Of a DNA stretch of 64,000 nucleotides, positions 32,647 through 40,862 are shown piece by piece (position 1 is the first letter of the stretch; each line of letters starts with the position of its first letter). The DNA comes from DATCMH01 sp036563505 (GTDB lineage Bacteria; Pseudomonadota; Alphaproteobacteria; Rhizobiales; Beijerinckiaceae), in the NCBI GenBank assembly GCA_036563505.1, contig DATCMH010000022.1, forward strand, positions 62,001 to 126,000. Direction: 5' to 3'. The notes under the pieces are model-generated. The model ran no database searches, had not been told where the DNA came from, and was given only the letters and a program-made list of their open reading frames with translations. A program made the translations under genes and the position numbers.

Positions 32647-33629
32647 CAGAAAGCTCCCGCAAGGCGCGCTTTGAGGCGCGGAAGGACGCGCTCGTGCAGC
32701 CGCGAGTCGCGCAGGTAGCCCAACGCGCTAACCGGACCGAGACCGAGGAAGGCCGAGAGCGCCCGCCCGAGGGCGCGGGGCTCGCCCTGATGGGCCGCGG
32801 CGAGCGCCGCGTTGATCGCGACCGAGGCTTGCGCCTTGCGCAACACCCTCTCGCGGTGACGGCTCGCCCGAGCGCCGTGACGCGCGAGCACGATCTCCAT
32901 CTGCTCCCGGAAATCGCCCGCCCGCCGGCTGCCCGTCACCGTCAGGGAACCGCTATGGACGCGAAAGCCCGCCAAAACGTCGTTCGCGTAGCCGACCGGG
33001 CCGTGCGCGGCGAGCTTCAGGTAGAGATCCCAATCCGCCGTGTACCAGAGGGCTTCGTCGAGCCCTCCCACCGCGAGGAAGGCGTCGCGCCGGATCGTGG
33101 GGGCTGGAATGGCCACGAAGTTCTGAACGAGGAGACGGTCGTGGAGGAGCGCGGCGTCGACCGCGCGCCCCTCCGGCAAGGGGCATCGCCACACGCCGAG
33201 GTTCCGCTCCCGCTCGTCGATCACGCTGCAAGGGTGCAGGAACAGAACTGTGTCGGGCGCCGCCTCGACCCACCGTCGGACGGTCGCTGCCCGGCCCCGC
33301 AGCCAGACATCGTCCTGGTGCAGCATGCCGATGTGCGTCCCCCGGGCGAGGCTGACACCAAAATTCGTCTTCGCCTGCCAGGAGCGCAGGTCGGGCCGGT
33401 GATGGACGACGACGTCGAGCGCGCCTTCGTAGCGGCGCGCCACCGCGAGGCTCCCGTCGCGGCTTGAATCGACCAGGATGCACTCGAGATCCGGCTCGCC
33501 TTGGGCCGCGAGCGAGCCCAGCGCGGCGTCGAGCCAGCGCTCGCCGTCGTGGACGGGCATGACGACCGAGAGGAACGGTGGCGGCAAGCGGAACGGATCC
33601 GGAGCAGGTGCGGCGACGCTAATCGTCAA
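32646..33629 (-). CDS. Family 2 glycosyltransferase
   Basis: A soluble GT-A glycosyltransferase of 327 residues with FLSVVMPVHDGERWLDAALG, CILVDSSRDGS and the metal-binding MLHQDDVWLRGRA, followed by GGLDEALWYTADWDLYLKLA, the acceptor-side ED-like motif. It resembles enzymes of O-antigen or capsule synthesis. The start is a TTG at 33629, 17 bases after the stop of the membrane protein gene; no better start preserves the first beta strand. It overlaps the methyltransferase by one base. The donor and acceptor sugars cannot be named from sequence. Confidence 0.88.
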   Translation of the reverse strand: MTISVAAPAPDPFRLPPPFLSVVMPVHDGERWLDAALGSLAAQGEPDLECILVDSSRDGSLAVARRYEGALDVVVHHRPDLRSWQAKTNFGVSLARGTHIGMLHQDDVWLRGRAATVRRWVEAAPDTVLFLHPCSVIDERERNLGVWRCPLPEGRAVDAALLHDRLLVQNFVAIPAPTIRRDAFLAVGGLDEALWYTADWDLYLKLAAHGPVGYANDVLAGFRVHSGSLTVTGSRRAGDFREQMEIVLARHGARASRHRERVLRKAQASVAINAALAAAHQGEPRALGRALSAFLGLGPVSALGYLRDSRLHERVLPRLKARLAGAF

Positions 33630-33646
33630 TCGCTAACGATCGGTGC

Positions 33647-35413
33647 TCAGCCCTTGCCGCGGACGTTCCAATCCTGACAGCCCAGGTCGCGCAGCCTCTC
33701 GCGCGGAAGCCTTGGCCCAGAGTCGGCAGCACCCGATGCCAGGAGGAGACCGAAGCTCGTGGCGGTCTGCTGGTCGAAGACGCGAACCGCGTATCGCGCA
33801 CAAAGGCGGGCAATGTCCGCCTCGTCCAGGAAGCGGAGCGCCATCACCTTGGGCCCCTGGCGCAAGAACGGCTCGTTCCGCACGAGGGCGTGGCCGTACC
33901 AGATCGCTTGATCCTCGACGACCACGACGTCGGCCTGCCCGTCGGCCATCGCGCGCACGGCCGCGGCGTAGGGTTGCGCGTATGACCGGGCCTGCCAGAC
34001 ATGGACAGGCAGCAGGATCGCGAGCGTCGCCGCAACCGACACGACGAGGCCGACCCGCAGCCGCTCGGCCGACACGCCGCCCCACTCCGTCGCTTTCACC
34101 CAGCCCTGCGCTGCGACAAGGGCCAGGCCACCCAAGCAGCCGTGGACGTAGCGGTAGCCCCAGCCGTGGCCCTGGTAGGGCAGCAGCAGCGCCATGGCGC
34201 TCAAGGTCAGGAGAAAACCCCACAGCGCCCTCCGGACGATGGGGGGCCAGTTCGCGAAGCCGCCCGCGGTCGCCGCAAGGACCAGCACGAGCGTGAGGGG
34301 GTTCTGCCACGCCGCGAACCGGGCGAGGTTGGCGATCATGAACTCGCTGAAGATCTGCGCCGGGTCCATCAGGCGTTCCATCCGGCGCAGAAATTGGCCT
34401 GGACCGTCGGCCGCGCTCGCGGCCGCCACTTCGCCGAGGGCTGGCGGATAGGTGGAGTACAGCACCCAGAACAGGCCGAAGGCGGCGTAGACGATGGCGT
34501 AGAGAGCGGCCAGGCGCCGGCGTCCGTCCAGCCAAAACCCGAGCACGAAGGGTGCGGCGAAGAGTGGATGGAAAACCACCTGATGCAGCCCGCAGGCCAG
34601 GAATCCGAGGGTGAGCGCCCCGGCGTGGCTCCAGGGCGTCCCGCGCAGGACGAGCCACAACCAAACGAGGTTGAAGGCAAGGTGAGCCGTCATCGCGAAG
34701 GGCGTCATCGCGGTGAGAAGAACCTGCGACGAGGAGGCGAGCAGCACCACGGCGACGAGGGCTGCATCGGGCCGCGCCGGCCAGATTCGGCGCGCGATCG
34801 CCCACAAGGCGATCAGGGCTGTGCCGAGCAGCAACAGGCCGGGCAGGCCGGGCCAGTCGATCCCGCCGAGGAGCGCCTGCAGACCGGCGTTGACCGGCAA
34901 GTAGGATGAGGCCCAGCCCGCGTTGTCGGGCACCTTGAGGCCGAAGATGTGGGGTTGCAGGGCCGGAAGGTAGGGCCGCCATTCCGGCGGGACCGGCGCG
35001 AGAAGGCGTCCCTCGCGGAAGATCCGGGCATCGAACAGCGCCATCACCTCGTCGAGGACCAAGGGCTCGTTCAAGGTCGCGACCGGCGTGCCCACGAGCA
35101 CGATCAGGGCGGCGATGGCGAGAACCACCTTGAGCCCGATCGGCGAGGACAGGTTCAAGGGAACCCGGCGTGCTGGCAGAGAGGCTGCAGCCCATAGGCC
35201 CCCGGCCAGAAGGGCGAGAACCGGCGCGTCCTGGCGGATGAGGAAGTACCCTGTGAGAGTGCTCGTCACCTCGGGGGACAGCCAGGCCGTCACGCCGGCG
35301 TAAGCGGCGAAGGTGCCGACCACGAGCGCAGCGAGGCGAAGGCCGCGGGCCAGGGGATTGCCGGTTGCCGCCCGGGAAAAGGGGTCGGGAACCGGCACGG
35401 CGCTCGTCGACAT
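33647..35413 (-). CDS. Polytopic membrane protein, possible GT39/GT-C type glycosyltransferase
   Basis: A 588-residue inner membrane protein with about 11 membrane segments. LNEPLVLDEVMALFDARIF in the first large loop has an acidic pair followed by a long periplasmic stretch (EWRPYLPALQPHIFGL), like GT-C enzymes that use polyprenyl-linked donors, though the canonical motif is not certain. The last 110 residues are soluble (VVVVEDQAIWYGHALVRN onward). It leads the minus-strand operon membrane protein-glycosyltransferase-methyltransferase, with gaps of 17 and -1 bases. Function in surface glycan assembly is inferred from this context. Confidence 0.75.
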   Translation of the reverse strand: MSTSAVPVPDPFSRAATGNPLARGLRLAALVVGTFAAYAGVTAWLSPEVTSTLTGYFLIRQDAPVLALLAGGLWAAASLPARRVPLNLSSPIGLKVVLAIAALIVLVGTPVATLNEPLVLDEVMALFDARIFREGRLLAPVPPEWRPYLPALQPHIFGLKVPDNAGWASSYLPVNAGLQALLGGIDWPGLPGLLLLGTALIALWAIARRIWPARPDAALVAVVLLASSSQVLLTAMTPFAMTAHLAFNLVWLWLVLRGTPWSHAGALTLGFLACGLHQVVFHPLFAAPFVLGFWLDGRRRLAALYAIVYAAFGLFWVLYSTYPPALGEVAAASAADGPGQFLRRMERLMDPAQIFSEFMIANLARFAAWQNPLTLVLVLAATAGGFANWPPIVRRALWGFLLTLSAMALLLPYQGHGWGYRYVHGCLGGLALVAAQGWVKATEWGGVSAERLRVGLVVSVAATLAILLPVHVWQARSYAQPYAAAVRAMADGQADVVVVEDQAIWYGHALVRNEPFLRQGPKVMALRFLDEADIARLCARYAVRVFDQQTATSFGLLLASGAADSGPRLPRERLRDLGCQDWNVRGKG

Positions 35414-35556
35414 GGGGCCTCGCTCGGCTGGGCACGACCCGCGAGCCTTGTCACAGAAAGTTTGATCAGCTCTGAACGGCGGGAGGCTCCGGAGGGGCCG
35501 GCGCGAACCGAGGGCCGCCCGCCGGCTTTATCGTCAGGTCACGCGAAAGGTCGCCG

Positions 35557-37029
35557 ATGCCGGTCGAGCCCAGCTTCAAGCCGTCCACCGCCCACGCCGC
35601 GCTGGGCTCCGACTTCTACGACGTCGTCGCGGCGGCGCGCTTTCCGCAGCACATCTTGCGTTACCGCAACGGGCGCTGGGCGGCGCGGGTCGGGCTCGAG
35701 GCGCTGAGCGACGCGGAATGGATCGCCCATTTCGGCCGCTTCGAGCCCGTGCCCGGCAGCTTTCCCGAGCCGCTGGCGCTGCGCTACCACGGCCATCAGT
35801 TCCGCAGCTACAACCCGCATCTCGGCGACGGCCGCGGCTTCCTCTTCGCGCAGCTCCACGATCTCGAGGACGGACGCCTGCTCGATCTCGCCACCAAGGG
35901 CAGCGGCCAGACGCCCTGGTCGCGAAGCGCCGACGGCCGGCTGACCTTGAAGGGCGGCGTGCGGGAGGTGCTGGCGACCGCGATGCTCGAGGCGCTCGGG
36001 GTCGAGACCTCCAAAACCTTCAGCCTGATCGAGACGGGCGAGGCCTTGGAGCGGGGCGACGAGCCCTCGCCGACCCGCTCCTCCGTGCTGGTGCGCCTGA
36101 GCCATTCCCACATCCGCATCGGCTCGTTCCAGCGCTTCCTCTACCTCGACGAGCCCCACAACATCGCCCGCCTCCTCGATCACGCGGTGCGCACCTACCT
36201 GCCCGAGACTTGGGACGACGACGTCGCCAAGCGCGCCCCGAAGTTCCTCGCGGAAGTCTGTCGGCGCGTCGCGCGGATGGGGGCGCAGTGGATGGCGGCG
36301 GGCTTCGTCCACGGGGTGCTCAACACCGACAACATCAACGTCACGGGCGAGAGCTTCGATTACGGCCCCTGGCGCTTCCTGCCCGTGCTCGACCAAGGTT
36401 TCACGGCGGCCTATTTCGACGAGACCGGCCTCTACGCCTTCGGTCGCCAGCCGGACGCGCTCCTGTGGAACCTGACGCGCCTCGCCGAGTGCTTCCTTCC
36501 GCTGGCCCCCAAGGGGACGTTGGAAGAGGCGCTCGGCGCCTTCCAGCCCGCCCTGCACGAAGCCTTCGCGAGTGCGCTCCTGCGCCGCCTCGGGCTCGCC
36601 GGCGAGGGGGAGGCCGCGGCCGCCTTCGCCCGCGCCTTCTGGCTCTTCCTCATCGAGAGCCGGGCGCCTTTCGAGCAGGCCTTCTTCGACTGGCGCGGCG
36701 GCCTTCAGAGCGAGGCCAGGGCGGCGCGGAGCCCCTCGGCGGACTTCTACGCTTCCGATGCGTTCAAGCCCGTCTACGAGGCTCTGGCCGGGCTACAGAC
36801 CCATCCCGGCGCGGGTCTCGATCACCCCTACTTCCAGGGCGAGCGCCCCTGCACCATGCTGGTCGAGGACGTCGAGGCGCTCTGGGCGCCCATCGCCGAG
36901 CGGGACGACTGGTCCGCCTTCGCGGCGAAGCTCCAGGCGATCGAGACGATGCGGGAGGCTTACGCGGGCGTCAGATCCTCGTCCGCGTCGGAAGGGCGCT
37001 CGAACCCACCGGGGCGGCACGGCCGATGA
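35557..37029 (+). CDS. selO: Protein adenylyltransferase SelO (YdiU family)
   Basis: A pseudokinase-fold enzyme that transfers AMP to Ser, Thr or Tyr of target proteins; in E. coli it affects oxidative stress proteins. The 490-residue protein is full length. Family segments are RYHGHQFRSYNPHLGDGRGF, LATKGSGQTPWSRSADGR, LKGGVREVLATAMLEALG (inverted ATP-binding region), and the metal/catalytic HGVLNTDNINVTGESFDYGP. The last about 60 bases overlap the convergent anti-sigma gene. Vertebrate/bacterial SelO often ends in a Cys or Sec; here the C-terminus (GRSNPPGRHGR) has none. Confidence 0.93.
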   Translation: MPVEPSFKPSTAHAALGSDFYDVVAAARFPQHILRYRNGRWAARVGLEALSDAEWIAHFGRFEPVPGSFPEPLALRYHGHQFRSYNPHLGDGRGFLFAQLHDLEDGRLLDLATKGSGQTPWSRSADGRLTLKGGVREVLATAMLEALGVETSKTFSLIETGEALERGDEPSPTRSSVLVRLSHSHIRIGSFQRFLYLDEPHNIARLLDHAVRTYLPETWDDDVAKRAPKFLAEVCRRVARMGAQWMAAGFVHGVLNTDNINVTGESFDYGPWRFLPVLDQGFTAAYFDETGLYAFGRQPDALLWNLTRLAECFLPLAPKGTLEEALGAFQPALHEAFASALLRRLGLAGEGEAAAAFARAFWLFLIESRAPFEQAFFDWRGGLQSEARAARSPSADFYASDAFKPVYEALAGLQTHPGAGLDHPYFQGERPCTMLVEDVEALWAPIAERDDWSAFAAKLQAIETMREAYAGVRSSSASEGRSNPPGRHGR

Positions 37030-37795
37030 ACAATACCCGGCCGGTCGGGCGGCCGATCGGGGACCCGCCTTCGGGCTCGAGCGTGACCTCGAACAGCTGT
37101 CCGTTCTCGATGGCCGGCAGCCGGTCTGGAGCAAGGCGCGTCTCGCCGGCTCCGGGTACGAGACCGAGCGAGAGCGGCCCTTGAGCGGGCTCGATCAACG
37201 TCCAGAGTTGAAGGGACCGCCCCTGGCCGGCCTCGACGCGCCCGAGCGGGATCGACGTCACCGTCCGATCGGCCGCGACCCCGATCACCCAGCCCGCCGG
37301 GCCGTCGTCGCGCCCCGTGGCGCTGTCGCGGGCTTGGAGCACCGCGACGAAGCTCGTCCGTGGGCCGGCGACCACGGCAGGATCGCCGGGCAGGGCTGAT
37401 CGGAAAGCCGGAACGGCCGCGAGCACGATCGCCGCGGCGGTCGCCAGGGCAGCCACGCCGCGCCAGAACGGAAGGCTGTCCCAGAGCCGGGTCGGGGCGC
37501 CGTTTCGATCCTTCCGAGGCCGAAGCGGGATGACCTGACCCTCGCTCCGTGCGCTGCCCGGCAGGTTGAGCGTGCCCGCGATGCGATCCCAGGCATCCCT
37601 GTCGGGCTCGGCCTGCCCCGCCAGCCGCGAGGCCGGTTCGAGTCTCGCTTCCCAGAAGGCGACCCGAGCCGCGAGGTCCGGGTCGCTCGCCAGCGCGCGC
37701 TCGATGCCTTTCGCCTGCTCCGCGTCCAGGAGCCCGAGCACGTATTCGCCGGCGAGCGCGTCGCGCTCGGCTTCAGCATCATCGCCGGGACTCAT
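36971..37795 (-). CDS. Membrane anti-sigma factor, RskA-like
   Basis: Holds the cognate ECF sigma factor at the membrane until an envelope signal triggers its release. The 274-residue protein has an N-terminal zinc-less anti-sigma domain (AERDALAGEYVLGLLDAEQA, family LaGEYVLGtL), one membrane segment near residues 112-134 and a periplasmic RskA domain (SLQLWTLIEPAQGPLSLGLV, FEVTLEPEGGSPIGRPTGRV). The start ATG 37795 overlaps the sigma stop (ATGA), the usual coupling that keeps the pair balanced. An in-frame ATG at 37804 is possible. Convergent with selO and overlapping its last 59 bases. Confidence 0.9.
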   Translation of the reverse strand: MSPGDDAEAERDALAGEYVLGLLDAEQAKGIERALASDPDLAARVAFWEARLEPASRLAGQAEPDRDAWDRIAGTLNLPGSARSEGQVIPLRPRKDRNGAPTRLWDSLPFWRGVAALATAAAIVLAAVPAFRSALPGDPAVVAGPRTSFVAVLQARDSATGRDDGPAGWVIGVAADRTVTSIPLGRVEAGQGRSLQLWTLIEPAQGPLSLGLVPGAGETRLAPDRLPAIENGQLFEVTLEPEGGSPIGRPTGRVLFIGRAAPVGSSALPTRTRI

Positions 37796-38361
37796 GCGAG
37801 GCATCCTTTCAGCAGGCCCAAGCCCCGGCGCACCCAGGCCTTCACGGTCCCGAGCGGAACGCCGAGATGCCCCGAGATCTGGGCGTGGGACAGTCCATCC
37901 ACGTAGGCCAGGAGAATGACCCTGCGCTTGTCGCGGTCCAGCGCCTCCAGGCAGCGGCGCAGCGCCGCCGCCTCCTCAGAGCCGGACAACAGGGCCAGGG
38001 CGTCGGGGCCATCATCCACGAGGGTCTGCAGGGCCGCCTCGTCGAGCTCGACCTCGCGCCGCGAGGTCCGAAGCGCCTTGAAGGCCTGGTGGCGCACGAC
38101 GGCGATGAGCCAGCCCCGGCCGGTGCTCCGGCCGGGATCGAAGGTGGAGGCCTTCTGCCAGATGCTGACGAAGGCATCGTGCAGAACGTCGCCGGCCAGG
38201 TCGCGGTCGCGGACGATCCGCAGCGCCACGGCGAACAGCCGGCCGCCTTCATGATCGTAGATCGCGCGGAGCGCCGCCGCGTCGCCCCGGGCGCAGGCGA
38301 CCAGCAACTCGCCGCAGTCGGTGGTGTCGCTCGAGGTCGGCGGGAGAGACATCGATCTCAT
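37792..38361 (-). CDS. ECF RNA polymerase sigma factor, SigK-like
   Basis: A 189-residue ECF sigma factor with region 2 (ALRAIYDHEGGRLFAVALRIV, then DVLHDAFVSIWQKASTFDP) and region 4 (LDRDKRRVILLAYVDGLSHA, then ISGHLGVPLGTVKAWVRRGL, the helix-turn-helix that reads the -35 box). Several in-frame ATGs (38352, 38361, 38367) can start the protein; 38361 was chosen for the AGGG seven bases upstream. The longer open frame to 38487 lacks support. It is coupled to the anti-sigma gene downstream. Zero to one target can be guessed from position: the repeat protein gene 174 bases upstream. Confidence 0.92.
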   Translation of the reverse strand: MRSMSLPPTSSDTTDCGELLVACARGDAAALRAIYDHEGGRLFAVALRIVRDRDLAGDVLHDAFVSIWQKASTFDPGRSTGRGWLIAVVRHQAFKALRTSRREVELDEAALQTLVDDGPDALALLSGSEEAAALRRCLEALDRDKRRVILLAYVDGLSHAQISGHLGVPLGTVKAWVRRGLGLLKGCLA

Positions 38362-38535
38362 GACCATCCCTGCGCGAAGGGCTGCGCGTCCGAACGCGGC
38401 AGTGAGCGAACCCGACCCGAACCGCGCGTCCGCGGACCGAGGCGCGGTGAACGCCCCCGATGGAAGTGGCGGCCGGCCTTGCGCCAAGCCGGCACGCCGA
38501 GGTCCGAGGCGGGGGACAGGAGTGACCGCTCCGGT

Positions 38536-38838
38536 TCAGAACCAGAGACCGTCGCTTCCGCTCGCGCCGGTTTGGTTCATCTGGTTATAGTAGTCGATCT
38601 CGGCCTGAGCGTCGCGGTTCAGGTAATCGGTTTCAGCCTGGGAATCGCGGCTGAGATAGTCGGTTTCGGCCTGGGAGTCCCGGCCGTAATAGTCGATCTC
38701 GTCCTGTACGGCCGGATCGTTCCTCGGGTTGGACACGACCTGGTCGAGCGACAAGGCCCCTGGCTGCGTGAGGTCCTTGGCGAGCGCGCTGAAGTCGAAG
38801 GCATCGCTCTCGAGGAAGGCTTTCGCGAACTGGAACAT
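38536..38838 (-). CDS. Small acidic protein with four 11-residue repeats, function unknown
   Basis: A 100-residue protein I do not recognise. Residues 1-44 are an amphipathic start (MFQFAKAFLESDAFDFSALA) followed by a loop. Residues 45-88 are four tandem 11-residue units of the form Q-A/D-E-T/I-D-Y-L/Y-x-R-D-S/A, with two units nearly identical. An 11-residue period of charged and aromatic residues fits a hendecad coiled coil or a short solenoid. No signal peptide or cysteine is present. The start ATG 38838 was chosen from the GGAGGAC ribosome site. It is upstream of the sigma/anti-sigma pair on the same strand, 174 bases away, and may be its neighbour by function or only by position. Confidence 0.8.
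   Translation of the reverse strand: MFQFAKAFLESDAFDFSALAKDLTQPGALSLDQVVSNPRNDPAVQDEIDYYGRDSQAETDYLSRDSQAETDYLNRDAQAEIDYYNQMNQTGASGSDGLWF
38575..38706. repeat. Tandem 33-base repeats inside the small acidic protein gene
   Basis: Four in-frame units of 33 bases encode the 11-residue repeat. The units keep the motif TCGGTTTC(G/A)GCCTGGGA in the middle two copies and TAGTCGATCTC at the outer ones. The first and last units are more diverged, as expected for an old tandem duplication. Confidence 0.85.
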
Positions 38839-38841
38839 GGC

Positions 38842-38848
38842 GTCCTCC
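38842..38848 (-). promoter_or_regulatory. Ribosome binding site of the 11-residue repeat protein
   Basis: GGAGGAC on the minus strand, three bases before the ATG at 38838. The distance is short but the match is strong and excludes the upstream in-frame ATG at 38868. Confidence 0.65.
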
Positions 38849-38951
38849 GGGATGGCTGATCGGGACAAGCACGGCGGCTGTCAGGATCAAGTAGCCAGCG
38901 CGATCCCTATCGGATGCAGGCAGCCGCAGATTTTTTGCCCGCAGCCCTCAC

Positions 38952-40463
38952 TCAGGCAGCCCGCCCTCGCATGAACGCGTCGAGCGCCTCGACGCCCTCC
39001 GGCGTCACCCGCAAGCCCAGCTTCGAGCGGCGCCAGAGGATGTCGTCGGCTCGGGCGGCCCATTCCTGGTCCATGAGGTAGATCACCTCGCGCTCCGTGA
39101 GGCCGCCGCCGAAATCGCGGCCGAGGTCAGCGGCGCTGCGCGCGTCGCCCAAGAGCGTGTCGACCCGGGTGCCGTAGGCGCGGACCATCCGGGCGGCGAC
39201 ATCGCGGGCGAGGTAGGGATGGCGCTGCAGGGTCGCGGCGACGAGGGGATCGTAGCCGTCCTGCGGAAAATCGCCGCCGGGCAGGGGCTTCGACCCGCTC
39301 CAGGCCGGGCGCGCCGCGGCGGGCAGGTGAGGCTTGAGCTTGTCGAGGGCGGCTTCGGCGAGGCGCCGGTAGGTGGTGATCTTGCCGCCGAAGACCGAGA
39401 GCAGGGCCGGCCCGCCGCCGGGCGCATCGAGGTGGAGCACGTAATCGCGCGTGGCCTCTTGGGCCTTGGAAGCGCCGTCATCGTAGAGGGGGCGCACGCC
39501 GGAATAGGTCCAGACCACGTCCTCGCGCCGCAGGGGCTTGCGGAAATACTCGCTCGCGGCGGCGCAGAGATAGGCAATCTCATCCTCGCTCGCGACGACG
39601 TGGGCCGGGTCGCCCGTGTAGTCCTGGTCGGTGGTGCCGATGAGGGTGAAGTCGCGCTCGTAGGGGATCGCGAAAATAATGCGCCCGTCGGCGTTCTGGA
39701 AGATGTAGGCCCGGTCGTGATCGTAGAGGCGGCGGACCACGATGTGGCTGCCCTGGACGAGGCGCACGCCCGCCGGCGCGTTCGCCCGCACGACGCCCGA
39801 CAGCACCTGCGCCACCCAGGGGCCCGCGGCGTTGACGAGGGTTCTGGCCCGCACGGTCTCCCGGGGACCACCGTCCCTCGGTTCGGCCTCGATGACGAAG
39901 AGATCGTTCTCGCGGCGCACCGCCGCGACGCGGGTGCGGGGGCGGATCGAGGCACCGCGGTCGGCGGCGTCGCGGGCGTTGAGCACCACGAGACGCGAAT
40001 CCTCGACCCAGCAGTCGGAGTATTCGAAGCCGCGGGCGAATTCCGGCTTGATCGGCTGGCCTGCCGGGTCGCGGGCGAGGTCGAGGCTGCGGGTGCCGGG
40101 CAGGCGCTTGCGGCCGCCGAGATTGTCGTAGAGCAGGAGGCCGAGGCGCAGCAGCCAGTTCGGGCGCAGGCCCTTGTGGTGCGGCAGCACGAAGCGCAGG
40201 GGCCAGACGATGTGGGGCGCCATGGCCCAGAGCACCTCGCGCTCCATCAGCGCCTCGCGCACGAGGCGGAACTTGAAGTGCTCGAGGTAGCGCAGGCCGC
40301 CGTGGATCAGCTTCGTCGAGGAGGCGGAGGTGGCGCTCCCGAGGTCGTTCTGCTCGAAGAGAACGACTGAGGCGCCCCGCCCCGCCGCGTCGCGGGCGAT
40401 GCCGCAGCCGTTCACCCCGCCGCCGATGATGGCAAGATCGTAGGTCGTGCCGGTTTCGCTCAC
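38952..40463 (-). CDS. glpD: Aerobic glycerol-3-phosphate dehydrogenase
   Basis: Oxidises sn-glycerol 3-phosphate to dihydroxyacetone phosphate and passes electrons to quinone at the inner membrane. The 503-residue flavoprotein has the FAD site DLAIIGGGVNGCGIARDAAG with the next strand ASVVLFEQNDLGS, the family motif SSTKLIHGGLRYLEHFKFRL, and the C-terminal domain with GDFPQDGYDP and LTEREVIYLMDQEWAARADD. Full length. The upstream region contains the inverted pair GCGGAC/GTCCGC (40481-40500), a possible operator. No glpK or glpF gene is adjacent. Confidence 0.96.
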   Translation of the reverse strand: MSETGTTYDLAIIGGGVNGCGIARDAAGRGASVVLFEQNDLGSATSASSTKLIHGGLRYLEHFKFRLVREALMEREVLWAMAPHIVWPLRFVLPHHKGLRPNWLLRLGLLLYDNLGGRKRLPGTRSLDLARDPAGQPIKPEFARGFEYSDCWVEDSRLVVLNARDAADRGASIRPRTRVAAVRRENDLFVIEAEPRDGGPRETVRARTLVNAAGPWVAQVLSGVVRANAPAGVRLVQGSHIVVRRLYDHDRAYIFQNADGRIIFAIPYERDFTLIGTTDQDYTGDPAHVVASEDEIAYLCAAASEYFRKPLRREDVVWTYSGVRPLYDDGASKAQEATRDYVLHLDAPGGGPALLSVFGGKITTYRRLAEAALDKLKPHLPAAARPAWSGSKPLPGGDFPQDGYDPLVAATLQRHPYLARDVAARMVRAYGTRVDTLLGDARSAADLGRDFGGGLTEREVIYLMDQEWAARADDILWRRSKLGLRVTPEGVEALDAFMRGRAA

Positions 40464-40569
40464 GCGTTCCTCGTTCTCGCGCGGACTTCGATCGGTCCGC
40501 TATGCAAGGTCTAAGGGGTGCGGGAAAGCGGGCGCAAGGGGGAGGGGCGGTGCCTGTTCATCGCCCGCC

Positions 40570-40694
40570 GTCATTCCGGGGCGCGGCGCAGCCGAGAGCC
40601 CGGAAGCCATGACTGGCCGGCACGCCTCGTGCGATTCGATCAGCCGCTCACCCAGCCGTGGGTTCCGGGTTCGCCTGCGGCGCCCCGGAATGAC
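40570..40694. repeat. Palindromic intergenic repeat, family R1, copy 4
   Basis: GTCATTCCGGGGCGCGGCGC at the left and GCGCCCCGGAATGAC at the right, with GAGCCCGGAAGCCATGACTG inside. With the next R2 element it occupies most of the 399-base gap between glpD and the unknown gene, repeating the arrangement at 23203-23478. Confidence 0.85.
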
Positions 40695-40720
40695 GGTGAA
40701 CAGGCTTCCGGCACATCTCG

Positions 40721-40838
40721 GCCTCCCCTCAGGGGAGGGATCAAGGGTGGGGTACGCGCCGTGAGGCGCGATGGCAGGCGGCTCAGATCAGACGCGGATT
40801 GCCGCTAGCGCGGCATACCCTCCCCTGAGGGGAGGGAG
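40721..40838. repeat. Palindromic intergenic repeat, family R2, copy 2
   Basis: Bounded by GCCTCCCCTCAGGGGAGGGA and CCTCCCCTGAGGGGAGGGAG, with GGGTGGGGTACGCGCC and GCGCGGCATACCC inside. It is preceded by the same short linker (CATCTCGG) as the copy at 23344. Confidence 0.85.
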
Positions 40839-40862
40839 AAAGGCTGCCGTTCCGAGCCCGGC

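Noticed and set aside
40447..40808. Short open frames running through the R1/R2 repeats after glpD
   Set aside because: They read through palindromes, and similar peptides arise at 6053-6200 and 23100-23500 from the same repeats. The sequence is repetitive non-coding DNA.
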